Shown here: positions 35,232-42,399 of the stretch, piece after piece
Layout: every line of letters starts with the position of its first letter
How positions within the stretch are numbered: position 1 is the first letter of the stretch
From: Rhodoferax sp.
GTDB taxonomy: Bacteria; Pseudomonadota; Gammaproteobacteria; Burkholderiales; Burkholderiaceae_C
Length of the DNA stretch: 64,000 nucleotides
Direction: 5' to 3'
Assembly (NCBI GenBank): GCA_029866205.1
Contig: JARWZT010000008.1
Location: 310,001-374,000, forward strand
Made by a program: the position numbers and the translations under genes
Notes under the pieces: generated by a model
Databases searched by the model: none
What the model was told of the DNA's origin: nothing
What the model saw: the letters and a program-made list of their open reading frames with translations, nothing else

Positions 35232-36131
35232 ATGTTCAATCGCCGCGTTCTCCTCGCAATCGCCGCCTCCAGCGCCCTGATGGCTTCTGCCCAAGCGCAG
35301 GACTGGAAGGCCAAATACCCCGAGCTGGTGTTTTCCAGCATCCCCGACGAAAACGCGGCCCAGGTGACCGAGCGCTATACAGACTTTGTCGCCTACCTGT
35401 CGCGGGAAATCGGTGTGCCGGTCAAGCTGCGCATCGCTGGTGACTATGCGGCAGTCATCGAAGGCCAGCGCGCCGAGCAAATCCATTTCGCCTACTACGG
35501 CCCGGCATCGTATGCACGCGCCCGCATGATCGGCGTCAAGACCACGCCGTTTGCCATCGAGGTGAACAAGGGCGGAGTCAAAGGCTACCACTCGGTGTTT
35601 TATGTCAAGGCAAATTCGCCTTACCAAAAGGTCGAAGATCTCAAAGGCAAGAGCATCGCTTTGGTCGACCCCAACTCCACCTCGGGTAACAACGTGCCCC
35701 GATACGCCATGGACAAGATGGGTATCAAACCAGAAGAGTTCTTTGGCAAGGTCGTCTACAGCGGCAGCCACGTGAACGCCGTCATGGCGCTCAACCAGGG
35801 AACCGTCGACGTGGCGGCCAACTGGTGGAACAACGAAACCGACTCTGAACTCATTCGCATGGCCGACAAGGGCATGGTGAAGCGCGAAGACTTCCGCATC
35901 ATTTACAAGTCAGACCAGATCGTGAACTCGCCCATTGCGTATCTCGACAGTCTCCCCGCAGACCTGAAAAAGAAGATCGAGCAAGCCTTCTTTGACGCGC
36001 CCAAGAAGGACAAGGCAGCCTTCGAGAAACTCTCAGGCGGAAAGAACGAGCCCTTCCAGCCGGTCACCCACGAGGCCTATCTGCCCGTGGTCGAGCTCAA
36101 CAAGTTTGTCGACGCACTGCGCAAGAAGTAA
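35232..36131 (+). CDS. phnD: Phosphonate ABC transporter substrate-binding protein PhnD
   Basis: This 299-residue periplasmic binding protein has a signal peptide (residues 1-22, RRVLLAIAASSALMASAQAQ). The phosphonate-binding fold shows as FSSIPDENAAQVTERYTDFVAYLSR, FAYYGPASYARAR, YHSVFYVKANSPYQKVEDLKGK and DPNSTSGNNVPRY, where the last provides phosphonate contacts in the family. AGGA at 35221-35224 is the likely RBS. The gene sits between phnC and phnE1. Confidence 0.95.
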   Translation: MFNRRVLLAIAASSALMASAQAQDWKAKYPELVFSSIPDENAAQVTERYTDFVAYLSREIGVPVKLRIAGDYAAVIEGQRAEQIHFAYYGPASYARARMIGVKTTPFAIEVNKGGVKGYHSVFYVKANSPYQKVEDLKGKSIALVDPNSTSGNNVPRYAMDKMGIKPEEFFGKVVYSGSHVNAVMALNQGTVDVAANWWNNETDSELIRMADKGMVKREDFRIIYKSDQIVNSPIAYLDSLPADLKKKIEQAFFDAPKKDKAAFEKLSGGKNEPFQPVTHEAYLPVVELNKFVDALRKK

Positions 36132-36137
36132 TCCCGT

Positions 36138-36995
36138 ATGGCAGCGCCACGCACGCACAGCCAAGCCTATGCCGAAGCGGTGGCGGCCAAACGCCACCAG
36201 CTTTGGAGCGGTCTGCTGCTGCTTGGCGTGTGTGTGCTGCTTTCGGGATGGGTGGCAGAGGTCTCGTTCAGCAAGTTTTTTGACAATATCGGGAGCTTCA
36301 CAAGCTACATCGATCGGATCAGCCATCTGGAGAGCGGTCAGTGGGTAGTGAGCGACCCGGTGGAGTGGTTTTGGGGTTGGAAGAAGTGGCTGGCCCTGAT
36401 GGGCGAGACCTTGCTGATGGCCTATGTGGGCACAGTACTGGGCGCCTTCGGCGCACTGGTACTGTGTTTTTTGGCCAGCAAAAATATGACAGAACGCGCC
36501 TGGCTGGTGTTTGCCACACGCCGTCTGCTCGAGTTTTCACGCACGGTCCCAGAGATGGTGTTTGCGCTGATTTTTGTGGCTGCCTTCAGCCTGGGACCAC
36601 TGCCCGGCATTCTGGCTTTGGCCATTCACACCATGGGGGCCTTGGGCAAACTGTTTGCCGAGGTGGTGGAAAACATTGACATGAAGCCGGTTGACGGCGT
36701 ACTGGCTACCGGCGGCAACTGGCTGCAAAAGGTGCGCTTTGCGGTTTTGCCCCAAGTGGCTTCCAACTTTGCCAGCTACGCCTTGCTGCGCTTTGAGATC
36801 AATGTGCGCAGCGCCGCAGTGTTGGGATTCGTGGGTGCTGGAGGCATAGGGCAGACCTTGCTCGAGGTGGTCCGCAAGTTTTATTACGCAGATGTCAGCG
36901 CCCTGTTGGTGCTCATTATCGGCAGCGTCATGGTGATCGATGCACTGACCGAGCGTGTCCGCCACCGCCTGCTGGGAAAAGAGGGGCGCCCATGA
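36138..36995 (+). CDS. phnE: Phosphonate ABC transporter permease PhnE (first copy)
   Basis: This 285-residue inner-membrane permease has about six membrane segments (starting LWSGLLLLGVCVLLSGWVAEV). The ABC coupling loop EVVENIDMKPVDGVLATGGNWLQKVRFAVLPQ contains the EAA-like motif. ARTVPEM-like sequence (here FSRTVPEMVFALIFV) is a PhnE hallmark. It overlaps the second copy by four bases. Confidence 0.94.
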   Translation: MAAPRTHSQAYAEAVAAKRHQLWSGLLLLGVCVLLSGWVAEVSFSKFFDNIGSFTSYIDRISHLESGQWVVSDPVEWFWGWKKWLALMGETLLMAYVGTVLGAFGALVLCFLASKNMTERAWLVFATRRLLEFSRTVPEMVFALIFVAAFSLGPLPGILALAIHTMGALGKLFAEVVENIDMKPVDGVLATGGNWLQKVRFAVLPQVASNFASYALLRFEINVRSAAVLGFVGAGGIGQTLLEVVRKFYYADVSALLVLIIGSVMVIDALTERVRHRLLGKEGRP

Positions 36996-37849
36996 GCACA
37001 CAGTTGTCGGCGTCCCAACGCTCTGCGGCGCTGCGCCAGCGCTATGGTGTGCACTTTCAGCCGGTCTATCACGGACGCCTGCGCAGCGTGCTTTTGACCT
37101 TTGTGGCCGTTGCCGTATTTCTCTATGGTCTGCACAGTCTGGACATGTCCTACGCCCGCATCACGGGCGGCCTGGGTGAACTCGGCGCTATGGTAGTGCG
37201 CATGTTGCCGCCCCACCCCGGTAGTGCGTCACTGGCTGGCATTTATGCCTACGCCATGCTGGAGACCCTGGCGATCGCGCTGGTGGGCACCCTCATGGCG
37301 GCCGTCGTGGCATTTCCACTGGGATTTTTGGCGGCGCGCAACACGACGATCAACCGTGTCGTGCAGTTCTTTGCGCGGCGCGGTTTTGACACCTTGCGCG
37401 GCGTGGACATCCTGATCTGGGCTCTGATCTGGATTAACGTCGTCGGGTTGGGGCCTTTTGCCGGGGTACTGGCCTTGTTCATGTCCGATCTGGGCAGTTT
37501 CGGCAAACTGTTTTCCGAGGCCATCGAGGCAGCGGACGACAAGCCAGTCGAAGGTGTTTTGTCCACCGGCGGTTCGGGCATGTCTGCTGTTCGCTTTGGC
37601 ATCTTGCCGCAGATGCTGCCTGTGCTGTTGAGTCAGGTGCTGTATGCCTTTGAGTCCAACACCCGCAGCGCCTCCATCATTGGCATCGTCGGCGCCGGCG
37701 GCATTGGCCTGATTTTGTCTGAGCAAATACGCACGCTGGAGTTACAGCAAATGGCGTTTGTGATCCTTCTGATCTGGGCCACGGTGTCTTTGATCGACTA
37801 TTTTTGCTCCAGGATTCGCTTCTCGATCATTGGCGTGCGGGCCCTGTAA
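36992..37849 (+). CDS. phnE: Phosphonate ABC transporter permease PhnE (second copy)
   Basis: This is the second 285-residue permease; the pair probably forms a heterodimer. The coupling loop EAIEAADDKPVEGVLSTGGSGMSAVRFGILPQ parallels copy one, and FDTLRGVDILIWALIWINVVG replaces the FSRTVPEM block. Two PhnE genes are common outside E. coli. A 40-base gap with GGAGA at 37880-37884 leads to the HD-domain gene. Confidence 0.94.
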   Translation: MSTQLSASQRSAALRQRYGVHFQPVYHGRLRSVLLTFVAVAVFLYGLHSLDMSYARITGGLGELGAMVVRMLPPHPGSASLAGIYAYAMLETLAIALVGTLMAAVVAFPLGFLAARNTTINRVVQFFARRGFDTLRGVDILIWALIWINVVGLGPFAGVLALFMSDLGSFGKLFSEAIEAADDKPVEGVLSTGGSGMSAVRFGILPQMLPVLLSQVLYAFESNTRSASIIGIVGAGGIGLILSEQIRTLELQQMAFVILLIWATVSLIDYFCSRIRFSIIGVRAL

Positions 37850-37889
37850 GCCTGTTCACTGAGCCACCACCCCTTACCCGGAGAACTCC

Positions 37890-38453
37890 ATGTCACTGAC
37901 TGTTCCTGAAATCGTCGAGCTGCTCAGTAGCCGCGCCACAACCTGGTATGGCCAGGAGGCGGTAAGCCAGCTGGAGCATGCCTTGCAATGTGCGCATTTG
38001 GCCGAGCGAGCCAACGAAGCGCCTGAGACGGTGGTTGCCGCGCTTTTGCACGACCTGGGTCACATGCTGGGCGCTAACCGGGAAGCTTCTGTCGATAACG
38101 ATGCTGCGCCAACCAAGGACGACTTGCACCAATTTGTCGCGCTGCCGTTTTTGCGCGGTCGGTTTCCCGATGCGGTGCTCGAACCCATCCGGCTGCACGT
38201 CGACGCCAAGCGCTATTTGTGCGCGGTGGATGCCGGCTATTGGGCCGGCCTGTCGCCGGCCTCCAAGCACAGTCTGGAATTGCAGGGTGGGCGCTACGAC
38301 GACGTGCAGGTTCGCGACTTTGAAAACCTGACCTTTTATGCCGAAGCGGTGCGGCTGCGCCGGTACGACGATCAGGCCAAGGTGCCCGGACAGGTCACGC
38401 CACCCCTGAGCCACTATGCCGATTTGATGGCTGAAATCAGCGACCGCGGCTAA
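37890..38453 (+). CDS. HD-domain phosphonate-associated oxygenase-like protein (PhnZ-like)
   Basis: This 187-residue HD-domain protein belongs to the phosphonate-degradation HDIG family. Histidine/aspartate ligands are seen in LEHALQCAHLAE, LLHDLGHML and IRLHVDAKRYL. WYGQE gives Tyr20 and Glu23, with the three-residue spacing of the Tyr24/Glu27 pair of the mixed-valent di-iron oxygenase PhnZ. No phnY or tmpA partner is visible, so its substrate may be a phosphonate intermediate outside the classical hydroxy-AEP route. It appears to be the last gene of the phn operon. The following 68 bases hold an imperfect hairpin without a T-tract. Confidence 0.85.
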   Translation: MSLTVPEIVELLSSRATTWYGQEAVSQLEHALQCAHLAERANEAPETVVAALLHDLGHMLGANREASVDNDAAPTKDDLHQFVALPFLRGRFPDAVLEPIRLHVDAKRYLCAVDAGYWAGLSPASKHSLELQGGRYDDVQVRDFENLTFYAEAVRLRRYDDQAKVPGQVTPPLSHYADLMAEISDRG

Positions 38454-38521
38454 CACCCAATCGCTCGCTTGCAACCCCGCCGATAGCGGCAAGGCAAGCA
38501 GGCTCGCAGTCTTAGAGCTCT

Positions 38522-39298
38522 CTAAACCGCCACGCCACCCCGACCCGCCCCTTGGGCAAAGCGCGTGGCGCCCGCGCTGAACTCGCCGCTGGCCAACGTC
38601 GCCTGGCCGTGGCTAAATTCGTTGCGCAATGCGGCGTCCAGCGTCAGACCGTCTTGCTCGTAGGCACTCAGGCGGTCGTGGCGCAGGCAGGTTTGGGGCA
38701 GTTCTGCCAGCTGCTGGGCCAGTGCCATAGCGGCGTCCAAGGCTTGTCCATCGTCCACCACGCGGTTTGCCAGCCCCATGGCCAGGGCTTCTTCGGCACC
38801 CACGGCACGGCCAGTCAGAATCAGGTCGAGCGCATGCGACAGGCCAATCAGGCGCGGCAGGCGCACCGTGCCGCCGTCAATCAGGGGCACACCAAAGCGG
38901 CGACAAAACACGCCCAACACGGCTGAGCGCTCCACCACCCGCAGGTCACACCACAGCGCCAGCTCCAGCCCACCGGCCACGGCGTGGCCGCTGATGGCCC
39001 CCACCACCGGTTTGGACAAGAGCATGCGGGTCGGGCCCATGGGCGCGTCGCCCTCAGGCTCCAGGCGGTTGCGCCGCTCAGCGTCATTCATGGCTTTGAG
39101 GTCGGCGCCCGCGCAAAACGTGGCGTGGGCACCGTGCAGCACTGCCACACGGGCACCAGCGTCGGCATCAAAAGCGCGAAACGCGTCGGCAAGCGCCTGC
39201 GCGGTGGCGCGGTCAACCGCGTTACGCGCCTGTTGGCGGTTAATGGTGATCACGGTAATCGCACCGTGGTGCGTCACCAATACAGGGCTGTCTGACAT
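38522..39298 (-). CDS. Enoyl-CoA hydratase/isomerase family protein
   Basis: This 258-residue crotonase-fold protein has an oxyanion-hole motif AGADLKAM and a second-hole segment GHAVAGGLELALWCDLRV. The catalytic-Glu position around RRFGVPLIDGGTVRLPRLIG has Asp where many hydratases have Glu (DGG), so hydratase activity is less certain. The ATG at 39296-39298 (MSDSPVLVTHHG) is chosen; the frame runs on to 39547 without family character. It is convergent with the phn locus. The pathway is unknown. Confidence 0.82.
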   Translation of the reverse strand: MSDSPVLVTHHGAITVITINRQQARNAVDRATAQALADAFRAFDADAGARVAVLHGAHATFCAGADLKAMNDAERRNRLEPEGDAPMGPTRMLLSKPVVGAISGHAVAGGLELALWCDLRVVERSAVLGVFCRRFGVPLIDGGTVRLPRLIGLSHALDLILTGRAVGAEEALAMGLANRVVDDGQALDAAMALAQQLAELPQTCLRHDRLSAYEQDGLTLDAALRNEFSHGQATLASGEFSAGATRFAQGAGRGGVAV

Positions 39299-39402
39299 AA
39301 GGATAGGGCCTCCATACGCGGGGGTAGACCCAAGCCCACGGTGCACGGAATTGCGCGGCGCGGCCTGGCATGCAGGCGCAGTATGGCAGCGCGGCTGACG
39401 CC

Positions 39403-39777
39403 TTAGACCAATGCGGGATCCAAGCCCATTTGGTCGAGCTTTTTGAAGTATTTGCGTGCCAGGGCGACGACTTGGGCGTCGCTGGGATGGTCGCTGGGGA
39501 TGCTGTCGGCAATAGCCCCGGCCACCAGCACACTGTGGCTCTTGCACCAGAGTGAAAACTCGTCGCGCGCCATGCCCGGGCCGGTCAGGAGTACTTCATG
39601 CACACCGGCGAGCGCGACGGCCACGTCCGTAAATAAGGCCTTGCTGTCTTGCTGCTTGCCTTGGTGCTTGTGGTGGGTGCGGGAGTGAATGCGTTGGGAT
39701 TGCATGTGTTCGCGGTCAAACATCATGACGTGGGCTTCCTGGTGATCGATCCAGACAACAGCGTGAAAAGTGGACAT
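39403..39777 (-). CDS. Conserved small protein, 'translational machinery protein'-like (eRF1-domain related)
   Basis: This 124-residue protein starts STFHAVVWIDHQEAHVMMFDRE, contains a His-rich HSRTHHKHQGK segment, and then VLLTGPGMARDEFSLWCKSH. This order resembles small proteins related to the release-factor eRF1 C-domain found in betaproteobacteria. I recognise the type but know no proven function. It follows the TraR/DksA-like gene by ten bases and is presumably expressed with it. Confidence 0.6.
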   Translation of the reverse strand: MSTFHAVVWIDHQEAHVMMFDREHMQSQRIHSRTHHKHQGKQQDSKALFTDVAVALAGVHEVLLTGPGMARDEFSLWCKSHSVLVAGAIADSIPSDHPSDAQVVALARKYFKKLDQMGLDPALV

Positions 39778-39787
39778 GGGCGCTTTC

Positions 39788-40168
39788 TTAAGAATGGGTT
39801 GAACGGGCTGGGTGCTCTGCCTGTTCCTGGCAGGTCATGCAACGGGCGGCTTGGGGCGTGGCGCGCAGGCGCGCTGCGGGTATCGTGGTACCGCACTCGG
39901 TGCAGCTGCCATAGGTTCCCGAGTCGAGCCGCACCAAGGCGTCGGCAATTTGTCCCAGCTCGGCGGTCTCGCGCTCGTTGAGGGCAAACTCCACATCGCG
40001 CTCGCTGGCCACCTGGGCCGGTGAGTCTTCAGAATGGGCGAAATGCTCTTCGGCCACTTCAGCGCGACCGCGGGTGCCGCCGCGCTGTTGCGCTATTTGT
40101 GCCAGCAGCGCGGTGCGCTGTGCGATCAGCGCCTGTCGGTAGCTGTCAGTTAGGTCAGGATGCGTCAA
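39788..40168 (-). CDS. TraR/DksA-family zinc-finger protein
   Basis: This 126-residue protein has an N-terminal helical hairpin and a C-terminal C4 zinc finger, CTECGTTIPAARLRATPQAARCMTCQ. Such proteins bind the RNA polymerase secondary channel. The acidic coiled-coil tip DxxDxA of true DksA is not evident, so activity may differ. The start is a TTG at 40166-40168. Its RBS AAGGAG is locked in a 9-bp hairpin just upstream, and an FNR-like palindrome lies further out. Confidence 0.82.
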   Translation of the reverse strand: MTHPDLTDSYRQALIAQRTALLAQIAQQRGGTRGRAEVAEEHFAHSEDSPAQVASERDVEFALNERETAELGQIADALVRLDSGTYGSCTECGTTIPAARLRATPQAARCMTCQEQAEHPARSTHS

Positions 40169-40170
40169 GT

Positions 40171-40194
40171 GAACTCCTTGGTCATAAGGAGTTC
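40171..40194 (-). promoter_or_regulatory. Hairpin sequestering the RBS of the TraR/DksA-like gene
   Basis: GAACTCCTT (40186-40194 on the minus strand) pairs perfectly with AAGGAGTTC (40171-40179) around a six-base loop, ATGACC. The 3' arm contains the RBS AAGGAG, six bases before the TTG start. The loop ATG opens a six-codon frame (MTKEFT) whose TGA overlaps that TTG. This geometry fits an RNA thermometer or translational switch. Confidence 0.55.
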
Positions 40195-40220
40195 ATGCTA
40201 GGCCGATGGCGTTAAAGCTC

Positions 40221-40235
40221 TTAGACCTAGGTCAA
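40221..40235 (-). promoter_or_regulatory. FNR/CRP-like palindrome
   Basis: The minus strand reads TTGACCTAGGTCTAA. The core GACCTAGGTC is a perfect 10-bp palindrome. The whole approximates the FNR/ANR site TTGAY-N4-RTCAA with one inserted base in the right half. It lies about 55 bases upstream of the TraR/DksA-like start, suitable for control by an FNR-type regulator. Confidence 0.4.
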
Positions 40236-40320
40236 TGGCTTGCAACAAAGCCATGGATAAGTCGCAGCCAACCCATTGCGGCACATTGCAGCCCGGTACG
40301 GCGTGTTGCCGATATTGCGC

Positions 40321-41709
40321 TCAGCGCTGCAGTGCCGCGTTGACCACCTCCAACTGCGCATCGCCCAGCGTGCCCGCCAAGGCCTGAAGCTGCAGACGCG
40401 ACAGCAACAGTTCGCTGCGGGCCTGCACCAAAGCCAGCGCGGCTGCGGCGGCATCGTTCTCGGCTTGCAACAGGTCCAGCGTAGTGCGGTCGCCAACCTG
40501 ACGCCCGAGCTGGGTGGCACCCAGACGCGCGGTGCTGGCGTGGTGGGCGGCGTCCAGCGCGGCCAAGCGGGCCGGTCCGGTTTGCAACGCCAGCCAGACG
40601 CTTTGGACTTGCTGCGCCGTTTGCTGGCGCGCCTGCTCCCACTCCGCTTGGGCCTGGTATTGCAGCCGCAGCGCTTCTTGCTGACGCGCGCCGCGCATGC
40701 CACCGGTAAACAACGGCATGGACCACTGCACGCCCACCATGCGCTGGCCGTTGGCGTTGCTGGCGCTGCCGAAGTCACCCTCGCCGCTGATGCGCTCCTG
40801 GCTTATGTGCGCCACTAAATCGAGGCTTGCACTGGCTTGGGCGCTGTACTTGGCCGCTTCTTCTTGCGCGTTTTGCACCCGTAGGGCATGCAGGCGCAAA
40901 CCGAGGTTGCTGCTTTGCGCCAGGTCCTGCCATTGTTCGAGACTCTGGGGCGCGGTGGCGTCCCCACCTGCTGCGCCGGCGGGCTGCAGGACTTGCAATT
41001 GCGCTTCTGTCAGACCCGTGGACCGGGCCAGCACGCGCAGGGCCACAGACAACACGTTCTCGGCACCCAACACCTGGGCTTGCAAGGCAAAAGCGCGGGC
41101 GCGGGCCTCATAGGTGTCGGTGACAGGTTTGTCGCCCAGGGTAAAGCGGTCTTGCGCTTCGGTCAGTGCCCGGTGAACAGCGGTTTGTTGCTGTCGCAGC
41201 AGGTCCAGGTTGCGCTGGGCCAGCACCACATCAAAGTAGCGCCGCGCGGTCAGCAGCATCAGGTCCGTCTGGGCACTTTGGGCTTGCAGCTCAGCCATGT
41301 CAGCCGCCAGCTCCAGTTGACGGGCCTGTGCCGTGCGCTCGCCACTGCGCAAAGGCTGGCGTGCAGAGACCGACCAGCGCGTGCTGATGCCACTGTTGAC
41401 GGAAGTATTGAAATCCACCCCGCTGGATGCTGGTATTGCGGGCGCGGCAAAGTGTGCCCCTGTGCTCGCCGAGTCTGCGCCCGCCAGACCGGCAGAGGCA
41501 CCCACCATGACAGAGGGCCGCCAGAGCGCTGCAGCTTGTTGGCGGCGTGTGGCGCCGGCTTGGGCCGCCGCGCTTGCCACGGCCACCTGCGGGTCGCTGG
41601 ACTGTGCAGCGCGCCAGGCCTGCGTCAGGTCCAGCGCATGGGCACCGGCCGCGCTGGCGGCAAGCAGCAAGACCAGTGTCGCCCGGGCCACGGGTTTGCG
41701 GATTTTCAT
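40321..41709 (-). CDS. TolC-family outer-membrane efflux protein
   Basis: This 462-residue channel protein has a signal peptide (about residues 1-26, VLLLAASAAGAHA). Two repeats of the outer-membrane efflux domain follow, rich in long amphipathic helices (ARQLELAADMAELQAQSAQTDLMLLTARRYFDVVLAQ and its C-terminal counterpart). It would form the exit duct for the RND pump encoded upstream. Its start overlaps the trxC stop by four bases, so it is the last gene of the operon. Confidence 0.88.
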   Translation of the reverse strand: MKIRKPVARATLVLLLAASAAGAHALDLTQAWRAAQSSDPQVAVASAAAQAGATRRQQAAALWRPSVMVGASAGLAGADSASTGAHFAAPAIPASSGVDFNTSVNSGISTRWSVSARQPLRSGERTAQARQLELAADMAELQAQSAQTDLMLLTARRYFDVVLAQRNLDLLRQQQTAVHRALTEAQDRFTLGDKPVTDTYEARARAFALQAQVLGAENVLSVALRVLARSTGLTEAQLQVLQPAGAAGGDATAPQSLEQWQDLAQSSNLGLRLHALRVQNAQEEAAKYSAQASASLDLVAHISQERISGEGDFGSASNANGQRMVGVQWSMPLFTGGMRGARQQEALRLQYQAQAEWEQARQQTAQQVQSVWLALQTGPARLAALDAAHHASTARLGATQLGRQVGDRTTLDLLQAENDAAAAALALVQARSELLLSRLQLQALAGTLGDAQLEVVNAALQR

Positions 41710-42143
41710 TGGGGGGCTCCTGGGGACACCTGGGCTTGCACCCAGGCTTTCAACTCACGTGCGGGCATGGCACCGGCCACGCGGGCGCGCTCGACGCCAC
41801 CCTCAAACAAGAGCAAGCTGGGAATGCTGCGAATCGCGTACTTGCGGCTGGCCTGCGGTGCGGCATCGGTGTCGACCTTGACAAAGCGCACCAGCGGCAA
41901 ATCGCGCGCCACGCTTTCAAACGCAGGTGCCATGGCTTTGCACGGGCCGCACCAGGCGGCCCAAAAGTCCACCACCACGGGCAGTTCGGTGCCCGCAATA
42001 AAGCGCTCAAAGGCGGTGTCGCTCAGGGCCACCGGCTTTGCCGCCAGGAGGTCGGCGCTACATTTGCCACAAGCCACCTCAAAGTGCAGCTTGTCGGCAC
42101 CCACGCGGTTTTTGGTGCCGCACACCGGGCAGACCAATTGCAT
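41706..42143 (-). CDS. trxC: Thioredoxin 2 (TrxC)
   Basis: This 145-residue oxidoreductase has an N-terminal zinc finger, CPVCGTKNRVGADKLHFEVACGKC (two CxxC pairs), and a thioredoxin domain with active site WCGPC in FWAAWCGPCKAMAP. The cis-proline is in IRSIPSLLLFEGG. Zinc-finger thioredoxin 2 reduces cytosolic disulfides under oxidative stress. It is embedded between the DUF2892 gene (12-base gap) and tolC (4-base overlap) in the efflux operon, which is unusual for trxC. Confidence 0.93.
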   Translation of the reverse strand: MQLVCPVCGTKNRVGADKLHFEVACGKCSADLLAAKPVALSDTAFERFIAGTELPVVVDFWAAWCGPCKAMAPAFESVARDLPLVRFVKVDTDAAPQASRKYAIRSIPSLLLFEGGVERARVAGAMPARELKAWVQAQVSPGAPQ

Positions 42144-42155
42144 GATCGGTCTGCC

Positions 42156-42365
42156 TCAGTTGCCGACGCTGAAGCCGACTTTGCGCATGATGGTTTCCAT
42201 TAGGCACCAGCGGGTGATGGCGCTCTGAAACAGGTTCAGGCCAACAAACGCGGTAAACGCCAACCACCATTCGCTCACAAACACCGGGCTGCCCGGAATA
42301 CCCATGGCCAGCGAAGCCAGGATAAACACACCCGCCACCAGACGAACCATTTGCCAAGAGGTCAT
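42156..42365 (-). CDS. DUF2892 small membrane protein (YgaP-TM-like)
   Basis: This 69-residue protein has two membrane segments (about 8-30, LVAGVFILASLAMGI, and 33-50, WWLAFTAFVGLNLFQSA). The ending CLMETIMRKVGF matches the DUF2892 family, which includes the membrane part of the rhodanese YgaP. The rhodanese domain itself is missing. It lies between the RND pump and trxC. Family members often accompany sulfur-stress and thiol genes. Confidence 0.85.
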   Translation of the reverse strand: MTSWQMVRLVAGVFILASLAMGIPGSPVFVSEWWLAFTAFVGLNLFQSAITRWCLMETIMRKVGFSVGN

Positions 42366-42399
42366 AAAAATACTCCTTTAAGAAAACTAAAAAACAAAA

